Assembly: GCA_012800155.1 (NCBI GenBank)
Contig: JAAZJX010000058.1
Coordinates: 1-15,496, forward strand
Length of the DNA stretch: 15,496 bases
Direction: 5' to 3'
DNA from: Candidatus Magasanikiibacteriota bacterium
Lineage (GTDB): Bacteria; Patescibacteriota; Patescibacteriia; Magasanikbacterales; UBA922
This document shows, piece by piece, positions 1 to 6,077 of the stretch (positions are counted from its first letter, which is position 1; each line of letters begins with the position of its first letter). The position numbers and the translations under genes were made by a program. A model generated the notes under the pieces. It saw only the letters and a program-made list of their open reading frames with translations. It had not been told where the DNA came from and did not search any database.

Positions 1-91
1 AATTATTGTAAACCAAAAAACCGCCAATCAAAATAATTATTATTAAAAATAAAAACAAAACATTTTTGTTTTGTATTTTTTTCTCCTCCAT
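1..91 (-). CDS. N-terminal fragment of a membrane-anchored protein (left copy)
   Basis: The first 30 codons of a gene read outward and are cut off by the window edge. The start ATG is at 91. The peptide begins MEEKKIQNKN, followed by a strongly hydrophobic stretch (about residues 11-27, rich in L, I, F and V), so it is a single membrane anchor with a short lysine-rich cytoplasmic tail (N-in by the positive-inside rule). The 91 bases are identical to the start of the gene at 15379 on the other strand. There is no SD; an extended -10 promoter lies upstream. The function of the extracytoplasmic part cannot be seen. Confidence 0.7.
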   Translation of the reverse strand, partial: MEEKKIQNKNVLFLFLIIIILIGGFLVYNN

Positions 92-128
92 ATATTTTTT
101 ATTATAAAAAATTAATTAATTAAAAATA

Positions 129-157
129 ATTATAACACAAATTATATTTTTTGAAAA
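129..157 (-). promoter_or_regulatory. Promoter of the left membrane-anchor gene
   Basis: On the minus strand TATAAT (134-129) is preceded by TGT, giving an extended -10 box. A weak -35-like TTTTCA lies 17 bases upstream. The same promoter is present in the right repeat arm at 15312-15340, so both copies look transcribable. Confidence 0.5.
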
Positions 158-214
158 ATTTTTGTATTAATCCAACACATATTAAAAGAATGATGTTTCA
201 TCCACCTGTCATTC

Positions 215-454
215 TTGTGATCGTGTGTTGCCGTAGCTTTAGCGGAGGCGAAAGGAATTATTCCCCCCTTGCCTGTCTCGCTGAAGGCGGAAGAGGGGTT
301 GGGGGGTGTTGGTCGGTATTATAAGTTAATTGTTTATAAATTTTTGTTTTGAATAGATTCCCGCCTACGCGAGGATAAACTCCGGTAGTAATTTAATAAA
401 ATAAAATTATAAAAATAAAACAAAACACAGATCAAACAAATAAAATACATCTTA
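215..454. other. Non-coding region with G-rich insert and palindromic repeat
   Basis: No credible gene. 215-359 holds GC-rich material, including the motif TTAGCGGAGGCG, an imperfect C-run/G-run hairpin (about 263-307) and runs GGGG and GGGGGG near 294-306. 360-385 is an exact 26-base reverse complement of 15224-15249. The two repeat pieces are nearly adjacent on the right side, so the roughly 140 bases between them on the left look like an insertion. 386-454 is plain A-rich spacer. Confidence 0.6.
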
Positions 455-487
455 AATAAAAAATCCTTAACTGATTAGCTAAGAATT
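455..487 (-). terminator. Terminator of the GC-rich secreted-protein gene
   Basis: On the minus strand AATTCTTA (487-480) pairs with TAAGGATT (469-462), giving 8 pairs with one G-U around a 10-base loop, followed by six T. It lies about 117 bases past the stop at 604. Confidence 0.65.
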
Positions 488-603
488 CTTTATCTCGTTC
501 TAAAAACTAAAATTAATTTTTACAACGATGCCGGATTTTACATGCCGGTCCACGTGGGTGATTAGCCCAAATAAATCTTTCCTCCTTCTTTTTAAAGAAC
601 TTT

Positions 604-1239
604 CTACGAACTTTTCGGTTCCGGCACCTTTAACTTCCCAAAAAAGAAGAGGTGCAAACGGGCAAGAAGTTCACCGTAAATGTCTCCATCTTGTTTACGA
701 GCGTGGAACGCAATATCCACGCCAGCGTAGTCCGTGAACCGAAACAATATGTTTGGTCCACCACCGTGAGACATTTTTTTTGGCTCGTGAAAGTTACCAC
801 ACGATTCCTCCTCCAATCCGATGTGAAACCAAGGCAAGACCTTGTACTGAATCTGACCGAACCAATACACGAACAAGCTCTGTGGCTGAATTTCAAAATT
901 GATCCAAGCGTAAAACTTTTTATAGTGAGGAGCAATTTGAATTGCAACGATCACCTCTTTATTGGTGAAATCACAGCCGATGACTGGGGAGATCGTCACA
1001 TAAGGATTGGGAGACCAATCTACATTCAGGTACATCAGGGGCGAAAAACCCTTGAGTAGGTTCACTCCCGGAATAAAGTGAGCCGAAAGGCCTACTTTTT
1101 CCTGAAATTGTAACCCTGTATGAAAAAGGACTCGTACCTGATTGTCGTATGTCTTGTTCTCCGCTAAAGCGTTGAACGAGAACAATACCACCACCACAAC
1201 CATAGACACTAACATAAAAATACGACGAAAAGATATCAT
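604..1239 (-). CDS. Secreted beta-strand-rich protein, unknown function
   Basis: 211 residues. A signal peptide is clear: MISFRRIF, a V/L/F-rich core to about residue 22, then an ALA-E cleavage site near 26-27. The mature part alternates polar and aromatic residues in many short strands (e.g. YAWINFEIQPQSLFVYWF, then GVDIAFHARKQDGDIYGELL) and ends in an aromatic strand (LHLFFF) before a polar tail. This looks like a small beta-barrel or beta-sandwich, although I recognise no family. The start is supported by AGGAG 6 bases upstream and by a consensus promoter. GC content and codon choice (CCG, GGC, CGT) are higher than in the neighbours, suggesting transfer. A single-membrane organism would have no outer membrane for a porin-type barrel. 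Confidence 0.75.
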   Translation of the reverse strand: MISFRRIFMLVSMVVVVVLFSFNALAENKTYDNQVRVLFHTGLQFQEKVGLSAHFIPGVNLLKGFSPLMYLNVDWSPNPYVTISPVIGCDFTNKEVIVAIQIAPHYKKFYAWINFEIQPQSLFVYWFGQIQYKVLPWFHIGLEEESCGNFHEPKKMSHGGGPNILFRFTDYAGVDIAFHARKQDGDIYGELLARLHLFFFGKLKVPEPKSS

Positions 1240-1244
1240 GATTA

Positions 1245-1250
1245 ACTCCT
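1245..1250 (-). promoter_or_regulatory. Strong ribosome binding site
   Basis: AAGGAG-type site (AGGAG at 1250-1246) six bases before the ATG at 1239. It decides the start of the secreted-protein gene and is unusual here, because most housekeeping starts in the window have none. Confidence 0.8.
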
Positions 1251-1305
1251 TTTAATAAAGAACATAAACATCAGAGGTCAGGAGACATTCCCAACGTGAT
1301 AAATA

Positions 1306-1334
1306 AATATAACATAGAAGATATTTTCTGTCAA
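1306..1334 (-). promoter_or_regulatory. Consensus promoter of the secreted-protein gene
   Basis: TTGACA (1334-1329), 17-base spacer, TATATT (1311-1306) with an upstream TGT extended element. Predicted transcript start is near 1299, giving a leader of about 60 bases. Confidence 0.75.
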
Positions 1335-1462
1335 CACAAAAACACCTCACTTCTCCTACATAAACTTGTAATTTACAAATATTCCCAAAAAAGAAGAAAA
1401 AAACTTCCCGTTTCATCATTTCTAAAATCCTAAAATAAGCTAAAACTATTTAATAATAAAAA

Positions 1463-1500
1463 ACAAAAAACACTCCAATTTCTAGAGTGTTTTTAATTTT
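1463..1500 (-). terminator. Terminator after pnp, probably bidirectional
   Basis: AAAAACACTC (1466-1475) pairs with GAGTGTTTTT (1485-1494) around a 9-base loop. Read on the minus strand it follows the pnp stop (1527) and ends in a T run; the plus strand also gives a T-rich tail. Confidence 0.85.
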
Positions 1501-1526
1501 ATTTTCTTGTTTTTTTAAATTTCTTA

Positions 1527-3791
1527 TTAAAAATCTTTCTTAAAAAATGATTTTTTACCTCCACCCCGACGATCATTACCACCTCTATTACTATGAACAA
1601 ATTTAGGTTTTTGTGACATTTCTTGATAACCTTCTGGTTTTGGCAAAAGAGCTTTCATAGAAAGATTTATCCTTCCCATATTATCAATTTCTTTTACAAT
1701 TACTTTTACTTTATCACCAAGATTCAAAACATCACCCGGTTTATTAGTTCTAGTCCAAGCAATTTCACTTACATGAACTAATCCATCTTTACCCGGTAAA
1801 ATATTTACAAAAGCTCCAAAATCTTCTAAACGAATTACCTCACCTTCATATATTTCATCAACTTCTACTTCGTGAGTAATATCATTAACAATTTTAATAG
1901 CTTTAGCCATTGCTTCAGCATCATTTGAAGTAATCATCACCCGACCATCTTGTTCAATATCAATAGATACTCCAGTATCATCAATAATTTTTTTAATAGT
2001 CTTACCACCAGGACCGATCAGATCTCCAATTTTTTCTGGATTGATTCTAATAATTTCAATACGAGGCGCATAAGGAGATAATTCTTTTCTTGGTTCAGAA
2101 ATAACACTTGACATTTTTTTCAAAATTTCTAATCTAGCTTCTTTGGAACGCTTGATTGTTTCTTCCACAATTTCCCAAGTCAAACCATGAGTCTTGGTAT
2201 CCATTTGAATTGCAGTAATGCCTTCAGTAGTACCAGTAATTTTGAAATCCATTCCTCCAACTCCATCTTCCACATCTTGTAAATCTGTCAAAACTTTATA
2301 TCTAATTATATTACCCTTTTCATCAGATTCTGAAGCCAAGCCCATAGCAATACCTGCTACTGGTTTTTTAATTGGAATTCCTGCAGCCATAAGTGACAAA
2401 GAAGAACCACAAGTTGAAGCCATAGAAGATGAACCATTAGAACCTAATACTTCAGATACTACACGAATCGCATAAGGAAAATCTTCTTCTGCTGGTAATA
2501 CTGGCTCAAGAGCTCTCTCTGCCAAAGCGCCATGTCCAATCGCCCGTCTGCCTGGTCCACGCATAAACCCTGTTTCACCATAAGTATAGGGAGCATCATT
2601 ATAATGATGCATATAACGCTTGGTCCCTTCTTCTTCCATAGAATCCAAAGTTTGTACATCACCGGGAGCGCCAAGAGTTACAACAGACAAAACCTGAGTA
2701 TCACCACGCATAAACATACCCGAACCATGCACACGAGGAAGTAAATCTACTTGTATTTCTAAATTTCTAATTTCATTCAATTTACGACCATCAAGTCTCT
2801 GATCTTTATCTAAAATTCTTTTACTAATTTGATCACAAACATATTCTTTAACTCTATCCAAAACTGGTTTTTGCAATTCTTCATCAAAACCTTGTTCAGT
2901 AAGATGATCAATTAATTGATTTTTAATCTCATCAATCATTTCTACTCTTTCTGTTCGAGAAATTTTTACTGAATTAAAAATCATTCTATCTGCCAAACTA
3001 GCAATAAAATCATAAGCAATTTGTTTAGCTTGTTCAACAGTTTTTTCTTTATCTTGAGTATCAGTTAAAAAATCATTTTCTGTTTTTAATAAAGAAATTT
3101 TTTCTTGACCAACTTCTTTTTGAATTTTTTCAATAAACTTGATCACTGGAGCTATTTGTTCACAACCCCATTTCATAGCTGATAAAACTTGATCTTCAGA
3201 AACTTCTTTAATACCAGCCTCCGTCATAACTAATTTTTCTGGAGTACCAGCTACTACTAAATCTAATTTATTATTAGCAATTTCACTATTACTTAAATTC
3301 AAAATAAAATTATTATTTTCATCAAGACTAACTCGAGCAGCTCCTATTGGACCAGCCCAAGGAATCGGTGATACACTCAAAGCACAACTAGCACCAATCA
3401 AACCAACAATCGCTGGATCATTAATACCATCAAAAGCCAAAGTAGTTACAACTACTTGCACTTCGTGACGCATTCGATCGTCAAATAAAGGACGAATCGC
3501 TCGATCAATCAAACGCCCAGACAAAATAGCATCATCACTAGGACGACCTTCGCGTTTAATAAAACGCGAACCTTTTATTCTTCCTGCGGCATACATTTTC
3601 TCTTCAAATTCTACTGACAAAGGAAAATAATCTAAACCCACTTTTTCCTCTTTACTTTTAGTAACATTAACCATAACTACAGTCTCTCCATATTGTACTG
3701 TACAAGATACAGTAGATAATAAAGCTAGCCGACCCATTTCAATAGTCAGCTCTTTTCCGGCCCAATTTGTGGACCATTTCTTGATATTCAT
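1527..3791 (-). CDS. pnp: Polyribonucleotide nucleotidyltransferase (PNPase)
   Basis: 754 residues, normal family length. PNPase degrades RNA 3' to 5' with phosphate, releasing nucleoside diphosphates, and can add tails. Order seen: first RNase PH domain (about 10-145), alpha-helical linker (about 235-325), second RNase PH domain (about 335-560) with FMRGDTQ, GRRAIGHG and the catalytic set D509, D515 and K517 (in VEDGVGGMDFK), KH domain (about 575-640) with GPGG at 593-596, and S1 domain (about 645-715) with DFGAFVNILPGKDGLVHVSE. The tail is glycine- and lysine-rich (RGGNDRRGGGKK) and probably binds RNA. It lies downstream of rpsO on the same strand, as in many bacteria, but separated by an NYN gene. 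It appears to have its own promoter and a structured leader. Confidence 0.97.
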   Translation of the reverse strand: MNIKKWSTNWAGKELTIEMGRLALLSTVSCTVQYGETVVMVNVTKSKEEKVGLDYFPLSVEFEEKMYAAGRIKGSRFIKREGRPSDDAILSGRLIDRAIRPLFDDRMRHEVQVVVTTLAFDGINDPAIVGLIGASCALSVSPIPWAGPIGAARVSLDENNNFILNLSNSEIANNKLDLVVAGTPEKLVMTEAGIKEVSEDQVLSAMKWGCEQIAPVIKFIEKIQKEVGQEKISLLKTENDFLTDTQDKEKTVEQAKQIAYDFIASLADRMIFNSVKISRTERVEMIDEIKNQLIDHLTEQGFDEELQKPVLDRVKEYVCDQISKRILDKDQRLDGRKLNEIRNLEIQVDLLPRVHGSGMFMRGDTQVLSVVTLGAPGDVQTLDSMEEEGTKRYMHHYNDAPYTYGETGFMRGPGRRAIGHGALAERALEPVLPAEEDFPYAIRVVSEVLGSNGSSSMASTCGSSLSLMAAGIPIKKPVAGIAMGLASESDEKGNIIRYKVLTDLQDVEDGVGGMDFKITGTTEGITAIQMDTKTHGLTWEIVEETIKRSKEARLEILKKMSSVISEPRKELSPYAPRIEIIRINPEKIGDLIGPGGKTIKKIIDDTGVSIDIEQDGRVMITSNDAEAMAKAIKIVNDITHEVEVDEIYEGEVIRLEDFGAFVNILPGKDGLVHVSEIAWTRTNKPGDVLNLGDKVKVIVKEIDNMGRINLSMKALLPKPEGYQEMSQKPKFVHSNRGGNDRRGGGKKSFFKKDF

Positions 3792-3809
3792 AAATTTTTT
3801 TCTATGAAG

Positions 3810-3853
3810 CTGATATAGATACTTAGATCAGTGAGGATTAAATTAGGCTCACT
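3810..3853 (-). promoter_or_regulatory. Structured leader of pnp
   Basis: Two short hairpins sit between the predicted transcript start and the pnp ATG: AGTGAG/CTCACT (3830-3835 with 3848-3853) and CTGAT/ATCAG (3810-3814 with 3827-3831). They share two bases, so they could compete. In enterobacteria PNPase controls its own mRNA through leader hairpins; a similar role here is only a guess. Confidence 0.35.
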
Positions 3854-3867
3854 TTTGACCTACTGTC

Positions 3868-3876
3868 TCTATACCA
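3868..3876 (-). promoter_or_regulatory. Possible extended -10 promoter of pnp
   Basis: Minus strand TGGTATAGA (3876-3868) fits an extended -10 element. No good -35 is seen at the right distance. It would give a leader of about 70 bases containing the two hairpins at 3810-3853. Confidence 0.35.
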
Positions 3877-3941
3877 CACTTCTTTAATTAATAATCTTTA
3901 ATTTTAAATTTATTTTTCAAATTAAAAATTACCAATTAATT

Positions 3942-4559
3942 TTATCTTTTAACTACTTTATTATTTCTATAATTTATCCTTCTTGATTTTTTTATAATCG
4001 GTTTGGCTGTTGTTGAACGAACCGGTTTATCAAAAATTAAATATTTTTCTTTTTCTGCACTAAGATCAATAAAATCATCAGCTTCTTCTAATAAAGTATG
4101 AGAAGAAGTTTCTCCAAAAGCTACTATTTCTACTTGTTTACCACTACTCTTTTGTAAATATTCTACAAGAGGTAAATAATCTCCATCACCAGAAACTAAA
4201 ATTATTGCATCTAAACTAGAAGACAAACGGATTGCATCAACTGTCAAACCTACATCCCAATCAGCTTTTTTCATACCAGTAGAAAAAATTTGTAAATCTT
4301 TTTCACGAGTTTCAATACCAAGATTATACAAAGCTTCAAAAAATGGCTGTTCATCTTTACTTTCAGTTCGCACCACATAAGCAATCGCTCGAATCAGTTT
4401 TCTACCAGCCACAGCTTCTTTAACAATATTACCAAAATTAACTTTCCGACCATGTAAATTTTTTGCGCTATAATATAAATTTTGTACATCAATAAACACC
4501 CCTACGCGTTGCTCGGGGTGTTTCAAAGGATTTCTAGTTTTATTCTTTTTCAATAACAT
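3942..4559 (-). CDS. NYN-domain (LabA/DUF88-like) putative RNase
   Basis: NYN proteins are PIN-like, metal-dependent ribonucleases. Seen: the strand-plus-acid motif VGVFIDVQNLYYSAKN, then KADWDVGLTVDAI, ILVSGDGDYLPLVEYL and ADDFIDL, which supply the conserved aspartates and the invariant Asn of the fold. The reading frame is open back to 4610. I chose the ATG at 4559 because it gives the smallest overlap with rpsO; earlier ATGs at 4568, 4571 and 4610 are possible. Every candidate start lies inside the end of rpsO (stop at 4540), so translation is probably coupled. The C-terminus is very basic (KKSRRINYRNNKVVKR), consistent with RNA binding. Its place between rpsO and pnp fits an RNA-processing role. 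Confidence 0.85.
   Translation of the reverse strand: MLLKKNKTRNPLKHPEQRVGVFIDVQNLYYSAKNLHGRKVNFGNIVKEAVAGRKLIRAIAYVVRTESKDEQPFFEALYNLGIETREKDLQIFSTGMKKADWDVGLTVDAIRLSSSLDAIILVSGDGDYLPLVEYLQKSSGKQVEIVAFGETSSHTLLEEADDFIDLSAEKEKYLIFDKPVRSTTAKPIIKKSRRINYRNNKVVKR
4494..4524 (-). terminator. Terminator-like hairpin inside the NYN gene
   Basis: Minus strand AAACACCCC (4524-4516), 12-base loop, GGGGTGTTT: a perfect 9-pair stem just past the rpsO stop but inside the NYN reading frame. There is no long T run afterwards, so it may be an attenuator, an RNA-stability element or an mRNA processing site rather than a full terminator. Confidence 0.4.
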
Positions 4560-4884
4560 CTTCTTCATCATTAATTTGAGCATCTTCTGTATTAACTTCA
4601 ATTTTTTCAAAAGCTTTGGCTTGTTTCAACTTTAATTTCTTTACCAATTCTTCAAAAGAAGCTGGATTTTCTTTCTTTAAATAACGAAGTAATCTTCGTC
4701 TTTCACCAACTTTGCGAAGTAAACCGCGACGAGAAGAATGATCCTTGCTGTGAGCTTTTAAATGTTCTACTAATTCATCAATCTCAGCAGTAAGAATAGC
4801 AATTTGTACTTCTGAAGAACCAGTATCACCTTCATGAGTTTGGTATTTTTTAATTAATTTTGCTTTTTTTACTTTGTCCAACAT
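4540..4884 (-). CDS. rpsO: 30S ribosomal protein S15
   Basis: S15 binds 16S rRNA at the h20/h21/h22 junction early in 30S assembly. The core shows the family signature: GDTGSSEVQIAILTAEI, then HLKAHSKDHSSRRGLLRKVG, then RRRLLRYLKKENPASFEELV. I start at 4884 (MLDKVKKAK), because this puts the DTGS motif about 20 residues in, as in known S15; an upstream ATG at 4938 would add an unconserved 18 residues. The protein is 114 residues against about 89 usually. The extra C-terminal part (KIEVNTEDAQINDEEDVIEK) is acidic and overlaps the start of the NYN gene, so it may exist partly to couple the two genes. Confidence 0.95.
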   Translation of the reverse strand: MLDKVKKAKLIKKYQTHEGDTGSSEVQIAILTAEIDELVEHLKAHSKDHSSRRGLLRKVGERRRLLRYLKKENPASFEELVKKLKLKQAKAFEKIEVNTEDAQINDEEDVIEKE

Positions 4885-4937
4885 AACATGCTTAAATTTA
4901 ATGGGCCAAAATCCGGGCATGATACCAGATTGGTCCA

Positions 4938-4958
4938 TTCTACCTTATACAGGCAGAA
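4938..4958 (-). promoter_or_regulatory. Hairpin in rpsO leader, candidate S15 operator
   Basis: Minus strand TTCTGCCT (4958-4951), loop GTATA, AGGTAGAA (4945-4938): 8 pairs including one G-U pair next to G-C pairs, near the start of the predicted leader. S15 commonly represses its own mRNA through leader structures with a GU/GC motif; that this is such a site is inferred. Confidence 0.4.
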
Positions 4959-4974
4959 GAATTAAAACGTTGGC

Positions 4975-5003
4975 AGTATACCAATAAACTATATTTTTGT
5001 CAA
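4975..5003 (-). promoter_or_regulatory. Consensus promoter of rpsO
   Basis: TTGACA (5003-4998), exactly 17 bases, TATACT (4980-4975). Transcript start about 4969, giving an 85-base leader before the chosen ATG. Confidence 0.85.
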
Positions 5004-5013
5004 TAGAAACACA

Positions 5014-5083
5014 AAGACCACCCATTCCTCCCGCTCAAAATCTCTATTATAAATAAAAATCTTGAGCGGTATCGGGTGGTCTT
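5014..5083 (-). terminator. Long two-part stem-loop, probable terminator
   Basis: Outer stem AAGACCACCC/GGGTGGTCTT (5014-5023 with 5074-5083), an internal loop, then inner stem CCGCTCAA/TTGAGCGG (5031-5038 with 5062-5069) around an A/T-rich loop. On the minus strand it lies just after the gene ending at 5133 and is followed by CTTTGTGTTTC. The 18 paired positions are more than a terminator needs, so a stable small RNA 3' end is another option. Confidence 0.55.
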
Positions 5084-5132
5084 CGTATTATTCATACTCC
5101 CACAGCGCGACACCAATAAACTAATCTATGAG

Positions 5133-5500
5133 TTATACCTCCTTTTCTAAGTTAGTAATCTTTAAAAAGAAGACTTGGAACCCAACCTTTTGGGTTTCCT
5201 CTCCGCAAGAGATATCAACACGATCAAAAATCGGTGTTAAATATCTTATAAGCGGACCAAAATTCCACTTATAATCCTTTAAAGACAACCACAAAACATA
5301 ATTTCCCTCCTTGAACAAACTGAAGCCATCACTTTCTTCATCAATACAAAACACTTTTTTCTCTTTTATAGAGAAAACCGTAATGTACTTTGCTGGCTCT
5401 AATTTTTTTTCAGGTTCCTTTTTAGGATTCGGATCGTTTTCCTTAAGTTCTTTTTTAGGATTCGGATCCTTTTCCTCAAATTTTAAAAAACCTTACCCAT
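5133..5500 (-). CDS. Small accessory protein read only with a -1 frameshift
   Basis: A perfect SD (AGGAGG, 5514-5509) lies 8 bases before ATG 5500, but that frame stops after five codons (MGKVF, TAA). The stop directly follows a run of six T (5490-5485). Slipping back one base there, or one more T, opens a frame of about 122 residues: MGKVFLKFEEKDPNPKKELK, a second DPNPKKE repeat, then a domain with YITVFSIKEKKVFCIDEE and EGNYVLWLSLKDYKWNFGPL. Without the shift, only a GTG at 5354 is available for a 73-residue product. No family is recognised. The charged repeat looks like a linker. It could be programmed slippage, a sequencing error or a broken gene. Confidence 0.6.
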
Positions 5501-5508
5501 TTTCTTTT

Positions 5509-5533
5509 CCTCCTTTTGGCACTATTGCCAAAA
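5509..5533 (-). promoter_or_regulatory. SD with an abutting perfect hairpin
   Basis: TTTTGGCA (5533-5526), loop ATAG, TGCCAAAA (5521-5514), immediately followed by and touching the AGGAGG site (5514-5509). The stem is close to the predicted transcript start and could protect the 5' end, control ribosome access or be an operator. Confidence 0.5.
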
Positions 5534-5535
5534 TT

Positions 5536-5564
5536 ACCTTATCATAAAAAATTATCTTTGTCAA
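5536..5564 (-). promoter_or_regulatory. Probable promoter of the 5133-5500 gene
   Basis: TTGACA (5564-5559), 17 bases, then a weak -10 TAAGGT (5541-5536). Its -35 box overlaps that of the divergent plus-strand promoter, so the two may compete. Confidence 0.45.
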
Positions 5565-5586
5565 TACAAGCATAAAATGTTATAAT
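5558..5586 (+). promoter_or_regulatory. Consensus promoter of the pentose-phosphate operon
   Basis: TTGTCA (5558-5563), 17 bases, perfect TATAAT (5581-5586). The transcript would start about 5593, leaving a leader of only about 16 bases with no SD. Confidence 0.8.
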
Positions 5587-5608
5587 CTTATTATCTTAAA
5601 AAAAATAT

Positions 5609-6076
5609 ATGAAAAATATCTCTTGGCAAGAAAAACCTATTTTTATAGCCTCAGATCATGGTGGCTATGCTCTCAAAAAACGTCTAATTCGCTATTTAGA
5701 AAATGAACTTAATCTAAAACCAGAAGATTTAGGACCATATGAATATATAGAAACTGATGATTATCCAGATTTTGTTCTACCTCTAACAAAAAAAGTAATT
5801 AGTAATAATGGTCGTGGTATTCTTATTTGTCGTAGTGGAATTGGTGTTTGTATGACAGCCAATAAAGTGAAAGGTATTAGAGCTGGTATTGGTTATAATA
5901 TTAATGTAAGTAAAAGTATGAGAAATGATAATGATACAAATATTCTTTGTTTAGCAGCTGACAATCTTTCTGAAGATTTTGCAATGGTCATCACTAAAAA
6001 TTGGTTAACAACTGATTTTAGTAATCATCCTAGATTTATTCGTCGATTAAAAAAAATAGAAGAAATAGAAAAATAA
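5609..6076 (+). CDS. rpiB: RpiB/LacAB-family sugar-phosphate isomerase
   Basis: 155 residues, normal for RpiB, which interconverts ribose 5-phosphate and ribulose 5-phosphate. Seen: IASDHGGYALKK with the phosphate-site His17, then ILICRSGIGVCMTANKVKGI with Cys74 at the position of the catalytic Cys of E. coli RpiB. Two departures stand out: the usual G-T after this Cys is R-S, and the HNDTN motif reads DNDTN, so the ring-opening His is replaced by Asp107. A substrate other than ribose 5-phosphate is therefore possible. The next gene starts 2 bases after this stop, and its Rpe-like product supports a pentose-phosphate role. Confidence 0.85.
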   Translation: MKNISWQEKPIFIASDHGGYALKKRLIRYLENELNLKPEDLGPYEYIETDDYPDFVLPLTKKVISNNGRGILICRSGIGVCMTANKVKGIRAGIGYNINVSKSMRNDNDTNILCLAADNLSEDFAMVITKNWLTTDFSNHPRFIRRLKKIEEIEK

Positions 6077-6077
6077 T

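Larger units (their letters stand above)
1..214. repeat. Left arm of a long inverted repeat (partner 15255-15469)
   Basis: Reverse-complementing 1-214 reproduces 15255-15469 almost base for base. I count a one-base length difference in an A run just upstream of the start codon and six substitutions, all in the upstream 40 bases or so. The arm contains the start of a gene, its leader and its promoter. The left arm runs into the window edge, so its full length is unknown. Confidence 0.9.

Noticed and set aside
630..947. Second minus-strand frame of 105 codons inside the secreted-protein gene
   Set aside because: Wholly inside a better-supported gene, Cys/Ser-rich and not protein-like.
652..1059. 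135-codon open frame on the plus strand opposite the secreted-protein gene
   Set aside because: No SD, no promoter and no recognisable protein features; the minus-strand frame has a signal peptide, SD, promoter and terminator.
4885..4938. 18-residue N-terminal extension of S15
   Set aside because: Not conserved in S15; lies in the leader, and the start at 4884 matches the usual spacing to the DTGS motif, although AAGG precedes the 4938 ATG.
5311..5547. Plus-strand frame with a repeated FLGFGSFS-type segment
   Set aside because: The repeat is only the mirror of the DPNPKKE repeat; initiation signals (SD, promoter) are all on the minus strand.
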